Assembly (NCBI GenBank): GCA_910576335.1
Contig: CAJTIU010000001.1
Span: 310,001 to 374,000 of the forward strand
Direction: 5' to 3'
Source of the DNA: Lachnospiraceae bacterium
GTDB taxonomy: Bacteria; Bacillota; Clostridia; Lachnospirales; Lachnospiraceae
Length of the DNA stretch: 64,000 nt
In this document: positions 57,101-64,000 of the stretch, one piece after another
Position numbering within the stretch: position 1 is the stretch's first letter
How the letters are laid out: every line of letters begins with the position of its first letter
Notes under the pieces: generated by a model
The model's database searches: none
Seen by the model: only the letters and a program-made list of their open reading frames with translations
Told to the model about the DNA's origin: nothing
Translations under genes and position numbers: made by a program

Positions 57101-57689
57101 GATTTTCTTTCCCGGAAGCCTGGGAAGGCGGATCGTATAAATGCCGTTTTGCTTCTGCCTGGCTCTTCCTTCCCTTTCCGGGTTCCCCCGTATTTCCGTC
57201 CTGCCATTGATTATCTGAAAAATCGGTATTTTTCTCCCGCCTACTGAAAACAGCGCACGGAGTATCCTGTATGTCGGCAATATGCCCGGTAACGGTATCC
57301 CCATTAGCTGGGGCTTGCCTGGCTGACATGGGGCTGTCTGAGGCTTCCTTCATGGAAACGGAAGGCTCCGAAACTCCCCCTATCTCTGGTGCAGTAACAC
57401 CCGAAAAACACCCGGTTTCTCCCGGCTGTGCCTGTAATGGCTCCTGCGGCTGAAGCCGCGCCGGCTGACGGCTGCTTACCCTGCCATACGCCTGATCCTG
57501 TCCACGCCCCTGGGTTCGGTGTCCGGCTGCTGTTTCTTCCTGTCTCCCCCGGCCAAAAGAAACCTCCGCCTGCCGCCCGCTGATCCGCTGTTGCGTACCC
57601 TGAGCCAGATTCTTTTCTGCCAGCCCGTCACGGGTCATTTTCTGGACTTTCTTATCCCGTGCTTTAAATTCCTGTCCACGCATACTCAT
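54150..57689 (-). CDS. Two-domain peptidoglycan hydrolase of the conjugation machine (M23 plus NlpC/P60)
   Basis: 1,179 residues. The N-terminal 500 residues are low-complexity and include a 51-residue tandem repeat (GRQAIKKRMATKFAADAAKPE). Basic helical region (about 500-690), one membrane segment (KAVLVIVALAVLIVALSGSLF, about 715-735), then an extracellular part. M23 metallopeptidase domain (about 930-1040) with HRGIDISV and HLHLEVTH. NlpC/P60 cysteine peptidase (about 1060-1179) with DCSGFVSW (Cys) and THVGIYVGG (His). It opens the wall for the mating channel, as the VirB1/TcpG-like subunit. Ribosome binding site GGAGG overlaps the stop of DUF6674 (ATGA). Confidence 0.92.
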   Translation of the reverse strand: MSMRGQEFKARDKKVQKMTRDGLAEKNLAQGTQQRISGRQAEVSFGRGRQEETAAGHRTQGRGQDQAYGRVSSRQPARLQPQEPLQAQPGETGCFSGVTAPEIGGVSEPSVSMKEASDSPMSARQAPANGDTVTGHIADIQDTPCAVFSRREKNTDFSDNQWQDGNTGEPGKGRKSQAEAKRHLYDPPSQASGKENPIETSAANETPATDNPCGQLSFKPGDKSGEPTNGRQAIKKRMATKFAADAAKPESSSQINPETGLLENGRLHYAYEDKSVEPAKGRQAIKKRMATKFAADAAKPENSSQINSETGLSENGRLHYAHEDKNVEPAKGRQAIKKGMAAKFTADAARPESGRQTNPETGLPENNSREKPEAGMPRSGRLQFGHEDLKREPNKDRSALKKRMAVQFSSDREKPESGMTGEPPVSPESRRLRFGHEEGEEVHTQYLTSDKKKVSEKLPSDTPKPETSRLHYGRSELPPEERKISASQQGTAQGSPQGTPKQQKRYEKAQQNVETAGKKLEKAQSKLPTRRRAYLQRQYDSGSGKVKRRLRFETEVIPEYEKPPFPKRAGKALGRTVKTGVILKAHQKVRETERDNVGVEAAHKAEFSAERATGRFLRWNKCRLHDKPYRKVRRAEKRLAKANMDMAYQKLLADNPELRKKAFSRWLQKQKLKQKYAAAARETAKGAKHTTNVLTATGKVIRALAQKIVAHKAVLVIVALAVLIVALSGSLFSSCSAMITGVQSAIVSTCYVAGDTEIEQSELRYTELETDLQKNINSTETNYPDYDEYRYSIGEIGHNPYELMGYLSAAYGDFTYAQVEAELNRLFGEQYQLTREVVVETRTYRDENDEEQEYDWYILKTTLTVRPLSEIITASLTADDQADRYGVYMQTCGNRQCYGNPFGFPWIAYVASPYGYRIHPSTGVKDLHRGIDISVAAGTPIKAIQNGRVISAGNAGGYGLCVVIEGEDGYQSRYAHCSSLSVRAGQEVAQGDTIAAVGSTGSSTGPHLHLEVTHNGQYLNPYYYVDNGGNGYLPGGGAAGGPDFPANPGAAMGDGSFAAMLAEAEKYLGFPYVWGGSSPSTSFDCSGFVSWVINHSGVGSVGRQTAQGLYNLCTPVSRENMQPGDLVFFTGTYSAATPVTHVGIYVGGGRMIHCGNPISYANIDGSYWSSKFYSGGRLP
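56590..57015 (-). repeat. 153-bp tandem repeats inside the hydrolase gene
   Basis: The segment containing GCCTGCCGTCCCTTCGCTGG recurs at an exact 153-base period (for example at 56683, 56836 and 56989, counted at the same base), nearly identical in DNA. It gives 51-residue protein repeats. More diverged copies flank it. Confidence 0.85.
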
Positions 57690-58597
57690 AAAGCCGCCTC
57701 CGGTGCTTTCCGTCCTTTATCCGGCGCAGGAGCCGCATGATCGGCGGCCTGGCTCTTTTTTTCTTTGAGATCTTTCAGCACGGAAGGCTTTTCTGCCTTA
57801 TTATTAGTTTGCGGAATTTTTCCGCTTTCTGTCAGTTCAGCATCCATTTCCGGTTCAGGGAATGGGATCCCCTTTACATCTGCCCGTTTGCCGTCCCTTG
57901 CTTCCTCCAGGTTATTCCCAGCGGCCTGCTCCAGGCGTTCCACGTTTCCAATCGCGGCAAGCGCCAGATTATTCAGCTTGACCAAAACATCCCGCTCCAT
58001 GCGCAAAGGGGAAAGTATGGCGGACTGGAACCGCCCTTCTTTGCCCCCGTCCACATCTTTCCGTTCCTTTCCGGCAGCAGCGCGTCCCACATTTTTCAGG
58101 TGTTCTCCCGCGCTTCGCAGTTCCTGTCCTATCGCTTCAACCTTTTCTATTGTATTTTTTATGTCTGCCATGGAAGTGGAAAGATTTTCCCGCATGGCTT
58201 CCAGCCCTTTTTTTATGCCGATGGCGGAAACAGCTTTATCCAAAGCCTTTATGCCTGTCCGTTTTACCCCGGCTACGGCTTCCTTCGCACCCTCTACAAT
58301 GCGCTCTTTCATATCCATAAGGCCCTCCTGCATGGAGTGGATCCGCTTCTCCACTGCGTCTATGGTGTGGGAAACAAATTTCTTTACCGGGCTTTCCTGC
58401 ATTTCGGCAAGCTGCCCCTTGACTTCTGACAGTTCTTTCATTGCCATATCCAGCTGGTGGACCATGCTTTCCAGCTGCCAGAGCATAATGGAATAATCCC
58501 GCCCGGTTTCCGGCCTGTTCTCCATGAGCAGTTTAAAAAACTGTTGGACAGCCTCATTTTCTGCCAGCTGCCCGCCCTGCGTATTGCCTCCGTTCAT
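57686..58597 (-). CDS. DUF6674-type coiled-coil ICE protein
   Basis: 303 residues, helical throughout. The N-terminal domain has AENEAVQQFFKLLMENRPETGRDYSIMLWQLESMVHQLDMAM (DUF6674 pattern). It is followed by amphipathic helices (KKFVSHTIDAVEKRIHSMQEGLM) and a flexible tail with KPSVLKDLKEKK and an Ala/Pro-rich end. Function unknown. It is always beside the hydrolase and VirB4 genes in such elements, so it is probably a structural or adaptor component. Its start is 89 bases from the VirB4 stop. Confidence 0.8.
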   Translation of the reverse strand: MNGGNTQGGQLAENEAVQQFFKLLMENRPETGRDYSIMLWQLESMVHQLDMAMKELSEVKGQLAEMQESPVKKFVSHTIDAVEKRIHSMQEGLMDMKERIVEGAKEAVAGVKRTGIKALDKAVSAIGIKKGLEAMRENLSTSMADIKNTIEKVEAIGQELRSAGEHLKNVGRAAAGKERKDVDGGKEGRFQSAILSPLRMERDVLVKLNNLALAAIGNVERLEQAAGNNLEEARDGKRADVKGIPFPEPEMDAELTESGKIPQTNNKAEKPSVLKDLKEKKSQAADHAAPAPDKGRKAPEAAL

Positions 58598-58686
58598 TTC
58601 GTCCTCCTTTCACAATCTCCAAAAACCGACAGAGGAGCATCCGCAGCCCGTTTTCTGACGGTAACAGGCCGCTTTTTTACCCAGTT

Positions 58687-61155
58687 TCAGGCTTCCCCTG
58701 CCAGATCTTCGGGCCTTGTTGTTAATAACCTGTACAAATGGGTCTGCTTCGGGAAATGGTCGATAAAAGGTATGATTACATTCCCATAAAACAAAAGCCC
58801 CTCACCGGCATTGGAATTTGTCACATAGGAAAGCTGGTGGGGGGAAATATTCAGCTGCCTGGCCAGGATCTGCCTGTCTCCGGCGGCCTGGTTGAGCATA
58901 TAAATAAAATCACTGTTCTCAAAAATGTTCTCAATTTCCCGTGATGAAAGCAGATCTTTGACATTCTGGGTAATGCCAGTGGGGATCCCTCCCCATTTCC
59001 TGAAACGCTTCCAGATCTCCACAGAATAGGCGGCCGTCTGTTCCTCTTTAAGTAAGAGGTGGAATTCGTCTACATAGAGCCGGGTGGATTTATGGGCTTC
59101 CCTGTTGACCGTGACACGCCCCCACACCTGATCCTGGACCACCAACATACCCAGCTTTTTGAGCTGCTTCCCCAGTTCCTTAATGTCATAGCATACAATA
59201 CGTGACTGTATATCCACATTTGTCCGGTGGTTAAATACATTCAAGGATCCTGTCACATAAATAGCCATGCAGTCTACCACATGGCGCGCCCTGTCACCGC
59301 CATATTTTTGGATCTCCTCATATAAATCCTGCAAAATAGGCATTTTTTCCGGTTCGGGGTTATCAAAAAAGCGATGGTATACCCGGCGCAGGCATTGGTC
59401 GATGATACTTTTTTCGTCCGGCTCTACCTTTCCCATCATCAGTTCCATGAGGGAAAGGATAAAATCACTTTTCAGGATCAGCGGATCATCATCCTCGCTG
59501 TAGTTCAGGTTGATGTCCATGGGGTTGATATACTGGCTGGAAGTCGGAGACACCTTGATGACCTGCCCCCCTAACGCGGTCACAAGAGGGGAGTATTCCG
59601 CTTCCGGATCGATAATGGCAATATCGTCCGCCGTGATCAGGAAGGCGTTGGTAATCTCCCTTTTCGCGGAAAAAGATTTACCCGCGCCAGGAGTTCCAAG
59701 TATCAGTCCGTTGGGGTTTTTTAATTTTTTCCGGTCGCACATGATAAGGTTATTGGAAAGGGCGTTCACGCCATAATAAAGGGATTCCCCGGACTGGAAA
59801 AGCTCCTGGGTTGTGAACGGCACAAAAATCGCCGTGCTGCTGGTGGTAAGCCCCCGCTGTATCTCCACCTGGTTCACGCCAAGGGGGAGTGAGGACATAA
59901 AGCCCTGCTCCTGCTGGTAGCTTAACCTTCGCAGGGCGCAGTTGTATTTCTGTGCGATCCCCGCCGCCTGGAATACGTTGTTCTCCAGCTTCTGCCTTTT
60001 TTCCGCCGTGTTCATGACAAGGATCGTCACTAAAAACATACGCTCATTGCGGCTCTGCAGGTCCTCCAGCAGCGTCTTTGCCTCATTCCCGTATGTGGCA
60101 AGATCCGTGGGGATAATATCCATGTCATACCCTGCCCGAACTGCCTTTTTCTGCTCCTCAATGCGCATTTTATCCAGGTCGGTGAGTTTGCGCTTGATGG
60201 TCTTTATGGCGGCGCTCTGGTCAATGGACTGGATATGCAGCGTGACCACCATGCTGTTTTCCAAGTCAAGGAAGTCCGCCAGCATACGGTCCGTCAGCTC
60301 CGGCGCTAAAATCTGCAAAAAAGAAACCGCGCCGTAAACCTGCCCGATCCTGAAATACTGCCCGTTCTGGAAAGTAAAGCTGTCCGGCGCGATGAAGTCC
60401 TTGCTAGAAAGCCCGGTTTTCCATATGGCATCCCAAGAAAAGCGGAATTTACGTTCCCCGGAAGGGTGGAACATCTGGTGCAGAACCGTGAGCCGCTCAT
60501 AGCCGTCCAGCGGCCTTGCCTTTACCCCCAGGACCTTAAAATTCGCCAGTATGTCGGCCTCAATCCGTTCCAGGCGTGTCTTTGCCGCTTTCGCGTCCTC
60601 AGCTTCCACGCCGAAAGTGATATACTTGGTTTTTGTCAGCCCATTATTCCCCCGTGAGAGCTGCCCCCGCAGCATACCGGCGTATTCGCGCCGGATCCCG
60701 TTAAACTGGTCGTCCTGTTCCGGTATCTCAATGGATTTGCGGAATTTTTCCATGTCCGCCTTCTGGTTCAAAAAAGAAAGCTGGAAGCGGATGGACGCGT
60801 CAAAGTAATTCAGGAAGTCACACCAATTCTCAAAAATAATGTTTTTGTCCTCATTCTGCGCGAGCTGGTAATTGATATCTAGGAACTCAATCTGCTTCGT
60901 ATAAAAGTTCCCGCCCACGACGCAGATGCCGTCCTGGCGCATTTCCTGGTAAGGGATGGTTTCCTGCGCGGTCTTTGGGATTTTGCCGTCACGTTTTGCT
61001 TTTTTCATCGCCGCCACAAGGCGTTTTTTCTCCTTGTCTGTCAGCTTCCCCTCCAGCGGGAGCCGGAGAGACTTCAATTCCGCCTTATCCTTTTTGTACT
61101 GGTTTTTTGCGGCTTGCAGAGCTTTTTCCTGCCTTGCCTGCTGTTTTGTTTTCAA
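58687..61155 (-). CDS. VirB4/TraE-like conjugation ATPase
   Basis: About 822 residues from a TTG at 61155 (GGAGG nine bases upstream); a longer frame reaches 61209 but reads through the PrgI gene. The N-terminal domain has PYQEMRQDGICVVGGNFYTKQIEF. The C-terminal ATPase has Walker A GLILGTPGAGKSFSAKREI (about 480), DIAIIDPEAEYSPLV, Walker B TRLYVDEFHLLL (about 695) and GIPTGITQNVKDLL. It powers assembly of the type IV secretion channel. The start overlaps PrgI by 71 bases, so the two are coupled. Confidence 0.95.
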   Translation of the reverse strand: MKTKQQARQEKALQAAKNQYKKDKAELKSLRLPLEGKLTDKEKKRLVAAMKKAKRDGKIPKTAQETIPYQEMRQDGICVVGGNFYTKQIEFLDINYQLAQNEDKNIIFENWCDFLNYFDASIRFQLSFLNQKADMEKFRKSIEIPEQDDQFNGIRREYAGMLRGQLSRGNNGLTKTKYITFGVEAEDAKAAKTRLERIEADILANFKVLGVKARPLDGYERLTVLHQMFHPSGERKFRFSWDAIWKTGLSSKDFIAPDSFTFQNGQYFRIGQVYGAVSFLQILAPELTDRMLADFLDLENSMVVTLHIQSIDQSAAIKTIKRKLTDLDKMRIEEQKKAVRAGYDMDIIPTDLATYGNEAKTLLEDLQSRNERMFLVTILVMNTAEKRQKLENNVFQAAGIAQKYNCALRRLSYQQEQGFMSSLPLGVNQVEIQRGLTTSSTAIFVPFTTQELFQSGESLYYGVNALSNNLIMCDRKKLKNPNGLILGTPGAGKSFSAKREITNAFLITADDIAIIDPEAEYSPLVTALGGQVIKVSPTSSQYINPMDINLNYSEDDDPLILKSDFILSLMELMMGKVEPDEKSIIDQCLRRVYHRFFDNPEPEKMPILQDLYEEIQKYGGDRARHVVDCMAIYVTGSLNVFNHRTNVDIQSRIVCYDIKELGKQLKKLGMLVVQDQVWGRVTVNREAHKSTRLYVDEFHLLLKEEQTAAYSVEIWKRFRKWGGIPTGITQNVKDLLSSREIENIFENSDFIYMLNQAAGDRQILARQLNISPHQLSYVTNSNAGEGLLFYGNVIIPFIDHFPKQTHLYRLLTTRPEDLAGEA

Positions 61156-61507
61156 TCCGTTCTGCCTCCTTGTCAAAATCCGCCTGCCGCATGAGGGCGG
61201 CATAGCCATTGTTGGTACGGTAAGGACGCGCCGGCGGGCGCAGGAATGAAACGCTGATGAAGTTCCTCAGCACTTTTTCAAGCGGCTGCCCATCCTTTTC
61301 GTAAATGCCAAAAGAAAAAAACGGCAGCATCAGGCCGATCATCAACAGTGCCGCTGATTCGTTCCCAATGCTGCCGCGGCTGAAAAGATAGGCAGGTATC
61401 CCGATAAGCCCGCCCAGCCCGAAGCATATAAGCTGGCGCTTCGTCAGGTTCAGCGCTACCTTGGTCTTAACTTTTGTCAGGTCTTTGGGTACAGGCACAA
61501 ATGCCAT
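61085..61507 (-). CDS. prgI: PrgI family membrane protein
   Basis: 140 residues. FVPVPKDLTKVKTKVALNLTKRQLICFGLGGLIGIPAYLF is the PrgI signature, with two membrane helices (about 28-45 and 52-72), then a cytoplasmic tail ending in basic residues. PrgI is the VirB3-like partner of VirB4 in Gram-positive type IV systems, and the two genes overlap as usual. Start ATG at 61507, one base after the DUF3849 stop. Confidence 0.93.
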   Translation of the reverse strand: MAFVPVPKDLTKVKTKVALNLTKRQLICFGLGGLIGIPAYLFSRGSIGNESAALLMIGLMLPFFSFGIYEKDGQPLEKVLRNFISVSFLRPPARPYRTNNGYAALMRQADFDKEAERIENKTAGKAGKSSASRKKPVQKG

Positions 61508-62023
61508 TTACCTCACCTCCCGGTCTTTATTTGGGGCATGGGGCTTATCGCCGGGAACCGTCGGCATCGCAAGCTGTTCCCTGACAGATGGCCTGCGCCC
61601 CTCTTTTTCCGGCTCCGCCCTGCCCGCGGCCAGTTCCCGGCGGGCCAGGCTGATAAAGCCGTCCAGCACAGCCGGGTGCCTTTCAACAATAAACTCCCAC
61701 CGCGTGTCATACCCGGAAGCGCCGCCTTCAGGAAACTGGAATGATTTTGCCCATTCCTTGTTCTCCCTAGAGAAACGCCCGTCATATTCTTTCTGCTGCA
61801 CCGTGTTCGCCAGAACCCAGTTCATACGGTCAGCGCCAAATTCCTCCAGGACTGGCCGCAGACAGTTTTTTTTCAGGCGCATCCCATCAAAATTCTCACG
61901 GATCGCTGTTTCTATCGCGTTTTTGCAGTCAATATTTAACTTATGGGATGCCCGGAACAATTCCGTCTCATTTTTTTCCCGCGCTTCTGTTATAGAAGAA
62001 CGGTAAATTTGTGGATATTCCAT
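61508..62023 (-). CDS. DUF3849 family protein
   Basis: 171 residues from the ATG at 62023 (GGAGG ten bases upstream). ELFRASHKLNIDCKNAIETAIRENFDGMRL ... VLANTVQQKEYDGRFSRENKEWAKSF is the DUF3849 pattern, known only from mobile elements. The tail has RRPSVREQLAMPTVPGDK, a copy of the P-S-V-x-x-x-L motif. Function unknown. It is part of the transfer operon before prgI. Confidence 0.85.
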   Translation of the reverse strand: MEYPQIYRSSITEAREKNETELFRASHKLNIDCKNAIETAIRENFDGMRLKKNCLRPVLEEFGADRMNWVLANTVQQKEYDGRFSRENKEWAKSFQFPEGGASGYDTRWEFIVERHPAVLDGFISLARRELAAGRAEPEKEGRRPSVREQLAMPTVPGDKPHAPNKDREVR

Positions 62024-62075
62024 TTGTTTTTTTCCTCCTACTATATCCAAGGGCAGCTACAGGCGGCATAAGCTA

Positions 62076-62690
62076 TTACCGCGCCCCCTTATCCGTTGCC
62101 CTCTGTGCCTCCGGCGCAGGCCGTGCGGCGGCCTCCTTTGCCGCGTTCTGTAACGCCCCGCGGAGGGACGGCTTTTCCACAGCCTTCTGGTACGCGCCCA
62201 TGACGGCTTCATTGATCGCCTTGCGCATTTCCGCCGTAGTAGGGCAGCATATGTCATGGTATTTCCCGTCACTTCCCTTGCTGCTGGGCATGGCGACAAA
62301 TGCCCCTTTTTCACTGTTCATAATACGGATCCCATTGACGGCAAAGCACCCGCCAATAGTAGCGCTGGCAAAAGCGAGAAGGTTCCCTTCTTTCTGGGAA
62401 GGGTACACCTTGACATTGACCCCCAGCGCGCTTTTCTGGTTTTCCATGAAATCCTCCTTTTCCGGTTTCCCCAGGGGCAGGAGGTTCCCGCCTTCATAGC
62501 GGTAGCCTGCCTCCCGGATCGTGTCCCTGGTGCTGTCTGATATGCTCCCGCTTGCCACAATATCTGTATCTATGGCAAACAGGAGCATATCCTTTTCATT
62601 AAATTCTTCGGGCAGCTTCCCGTTCCATGTCCGGCGCGTCTGCCCGGTCCCATCCATGCGATACCGCCGGGGCATCCTCCTTTCTTCCAT
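62076..62690 (-). CDS. SpoVG-like protein with unknown N-terminal extension
   Basis: 204 residues if started at the ATG at 62690 (GGGAG six bases upstream). The C-terminal 123 residues form a SpoVG-like domain: LGVNVKVYPSQKEGNLLAFASATIGGCFAVNGIRIMNSEKGAFVAMPSSK, with a tail containing KPSLRGALQNAAKE. An in-frame ATG at 62447 has its own GGAGG five bases upstream and would give SpoVG alone. The N-terminal 80 residues (FNEKDMLLFAIDTDIVASGSISDSTRDTI) may be a separate former gene whose stop was lost. SpoVG binds nucleic acid. Both forms may be made. Confidence 0.75.
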   Translation of the reverse strand: MEERRMPRRYRMDGTGQTRRTWNGKLPEEFNEKDMLLFAIDTDIVASGSISDSTRDTIREAGYRYEGGNLLPLGKPEKEDFMENQKSALGVNVKVYPSQKEGNLLAFASATIGGCFAVNGIRIMNSEKGAFVAMPSSKGSDGKYHDICCPTTAEMRKAINEAVMGAYQKAVEKPSLRGALQNAAKEAAARPAPEAQRATDKGAR

Positions 62691-62701
62691 AGGCGGCTCC
62701 C

Positions 62702-63571
62702 TTAATGCGCATTGAAGATGGAGCGGGAGATGGAACTGGTCTTGAACAGGGAGAAGCATAAAAGCATGGTATACCCCGCGCAGCTCCAGATTGCCGTGTG
62801 GATATTAGGCGCTGCCCCGATGCCTGCCACCAACGCGGAATAAATCGCTATGCAGACCATGATGAAAAAGCCCTGCAGGCCAAGGGCGACTAAACCGCGA
62901 AGGTAGTTGTTCCCCATCTGTCCCCATTCCCGGTTGGTCATGGTGGCGAATGGAATCGCGCCTACAGAACAGTAAATATATATTTCTACCATGCGCCCCA
63001 CAAGCACCAGCATGACACAGAGGGAGAGGATAGGGGTGGTGATCCGTATCAGCACGGTTTCCACCAAAAGCCCGAACAGTTCCCCGATCCCCATGGTCTG
63101 AAGCTGGGTAGTCAGGTTCCCTAAAGCCGCGCTAAACTGGATGCTTGTATTCCCGGTGATCACGGCGGCACTCTGTTGTACCACATTCTGCGACAGTTCA
63201 AAAATTGCCATTGTGATGTCAAAGGTATGGGTGACAAGGTATGTCGCCACAAATACCTTGAAAATCCATTTAAAAAAAATAAAAGTTTCAAAATCGTGCA
63301 TATTGTTTCTTTCCACGATCATGCTGATAAGTTCATAACACAAGACTAACGTGAGGATAATTCCGGCTATGGGGACGACCACGTTATCAGACAGGGAGCG
63401 GATCATGGAAAACACCCCAGAGTTCCACTGCTGGGGTGTCTTTGCCACGTCCACAGCCACGTCCCCGACCGCGTCATTTACCTGGTCGAACAGCCCGGTA
63501 AGGTTCCCTGTGATACAGTCAATCAGAAAATCCTTAATCCACTGCTCAATCTGGTCGAGGATATTCAGCAT
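62702..63571 (-). CDS. VirB6/TrbL-like membrane channel protein
   Basis: 289 residues with five or six membrane helices, beginning with VVVPIAGIILTLVLCYELI (about 65-85), then FFKWIFKVFVATYLVTHTF, and TTPILSLCVMLVLVGRMVEIYIYC. The sequence MTNREWGQMGNNYLRGLVALGLQGF is conserved in the TrbL/VirB6-like family. It is the inner-membrane pore of the type IV channel. It follows Maff2 by 14 bases, ahead of the SpoVG-like gene. Confidence 0.9.
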   Translation of the reverse strand: MLNILDQIEQWIKDFLIDCITGNLTGLFDQVNDAVGDVAVDVAKTPQQWNSGVFSMIRSLSDNVVVPIAGIILTLVLCYELISMIVERNNMHDFETFIFFKWIFKVFVATYLVTHTFDITMAIFELSQNVVQQSAAVITGNTSIQFSAALGNLTTQLQTMGIGELFGLLVETVLIRITTPILSLCVMLVLVGRMVEIYIYCSVGAIPFATMTNREWGQMGNNYLRGLVALGLQGFFIMVCIAIYSALVAGIGAAPNIHTAIWSCAGYTMLLCFSLFKTSSISRSIFNAH

Positions 63572-63585
63572 AGGCTATCCCTGCC

Positions 63586-63801
63586 TTAACTGAACAGGTT
63601 GGCAAGCAAGGGGATAAGCTGCATACCGATCAGGGCGACACCTCCGCCGGCCATAAGCTGCTTCATTCCCTGGCTCTTGGCTCCAGGGTTGTCGTTGCCG
63701 TAGCCCTCAAGCAAATTGATCACGCCCCATACGCCGAGGCCTGCGCCTAACGCGATTACGAGAACCTTCAAAGTGTCGATTGCGCTGGTGAAAAATGCCA
63801 T
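63586..63801 (-). CDS. Maff2 family small membrane protein
   Basis: 71 residues from the ATG at 63801 (a TTG at 63813 is possible). MAFFTSAIDTLKVLVIALGAGLGVWGVINLLEGYGNDNPGAKSQG and QLMAGGGVALIGMQLIPLL are the Maff2 signature: two membrane helices, of a size like VirB2-type pilins. It precedes the VirB6-like gene. Its ribosome binding site is weak. The upstream 200 bases to the window edge hold no gene; in related elements the VirD4-type coupling protein lies further upstream. Confidence 0.88.
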   Translation of the reverse strand: MAFFTSAIDTLKVLVIALGAGLGVWGVINLLEGYGNDNPGAKSQGMKQLMAGGGVALIGMQLIPLLANLFS

Positions 63802-64000
63802 AAATATTACCAAAACCCAAACCCTAGAAACGCCTTATTATGTCGTTTCACCACATTACAGACGAAATCCAGCCCGTATACTTCAATTAGTTCTACGTTC
63901 TAAAATGTGTATCTCAGGATTCAGGTTCTTTTCCTTTCCTTTTTTATTTTGTTTATTCGAGATTAAAAAAAGAGAGCCTCCGTACCGCAATCCGTTTTTC
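63802..64000 (-). promoter_or_regulatory. Upstream region of the Maff2 operon
   Basis: 199 bases without a gene. On the minus strand a run of T (complement of 63965-63971) follows a GC-rich GGTACGGAGGCTCTC, possibly the right arm of a terminator whose left arm is beyond the window. The A/T-rich remainder could hold the operon promoter, but I could not fix its elements. Confidence 0.4.

Noticed and set aside
57765-58496. 243-codon plus-strand frame
   Set aside because: Mirror of the DUF6674 gene; Ser/Phe-rich composition typical of an antisense frame of helical coding sequence.
1-64000. CRISPR arrays, tRNA and rRNA genes
   Set aside because: No regularly spaced direct repeats with unique spacers were seen; the regular repeats at 56.6-57.0 kb are coding tandem repeats. 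No tRNA cloverleaf or rRNA-like sequence was noticed.

Overview
This window looks like chromosomal DNA from a gut-type Firmicute, most likely a Lachnospiraceae-like clostridium. That is inferred from gene content and strong GGAGG ribosome binding sites, not from any rRNA. Nearly all of it from about 2.47 kb to the right edge appears to be one integrative conjugative element (ICE) of the Tn1549-like, VirB4/PrgI/Maff2 type. Almost every gene is on the minus strand, so transcription runs from right to left.

Left flank (1-2.47 kb): a partial DUF3800-like gene, a complete type I specificity gene (hsdS), and an hsdM that begins abruptly at the DPCCGSGG AdoMet motif because its 5' part is missing. 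The natural reading is that the ICE inserted into hsdM. Next come a small inverted-repeat element, a membrane-protein/DUF4268-nuclease pair, a truncated fourth recombinase, and a tandem triplet of large serine recombinases (5.87-10.76 kb) behind a clear sigma-70 promoter. A maintenance block follows (DUF6870, DUF6551, ParB-like, sigma-like factor).

Phase-variable restriction cargo (14.9-25.2 kb): hsdR-hsdM-hsdS is one convergent operon. Downstream of hsdS lie two further full-length but start-less hsdS genes in opposite orientation, one half hsdS, a tyrosine recombinase, and two classes of inverted repeat placed exactly at the 5' end of hsdS and between its two target-recognition domains. This is a shufflon for the DNA specificity of the enzyme. 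The element therefore appears to break one resident type I system and bring a switchable one.

Accessory block (25.2-30.6 kb): lipoprotein, several small HTH regulators, small unknown genes, two GNAT acetyltransferases and a RES-domain (NAD-degrading toxin-like) protein. A hairpin-rich stretch near 25.4 kb could be a transfer origin.

Transfer module (30.7-63.8 kb): relaxase, TOPRIM/DUF3991 protein, MobC-like protein, a giant methyltransferase-helicase of about 3,520 residues (with a tnpV gene nested in another frame), Spo0A-C-like protein, a divergent XRE repressor with repeated operators, DUF4316 protein, topoisomerase III, a CnaB surface protein with its sortase, DUF4366 and DUF4315 proteins, a radical SAM protein, an N6-adenine methylase-like protein with an ATA start, a DUF6674 protein, a two-domain peptidoglycan hydrolase, VirB4, PrgI, DUF3849, SpoVG-like, VirB6/TrbL-like and Maff2. 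The VirD4 coupling protein is expected beyond the right edge. A short tail motif of the form P-S-[VIL]-x-x-x-L recurs in at least five otherwise unrelated proteins of this module.
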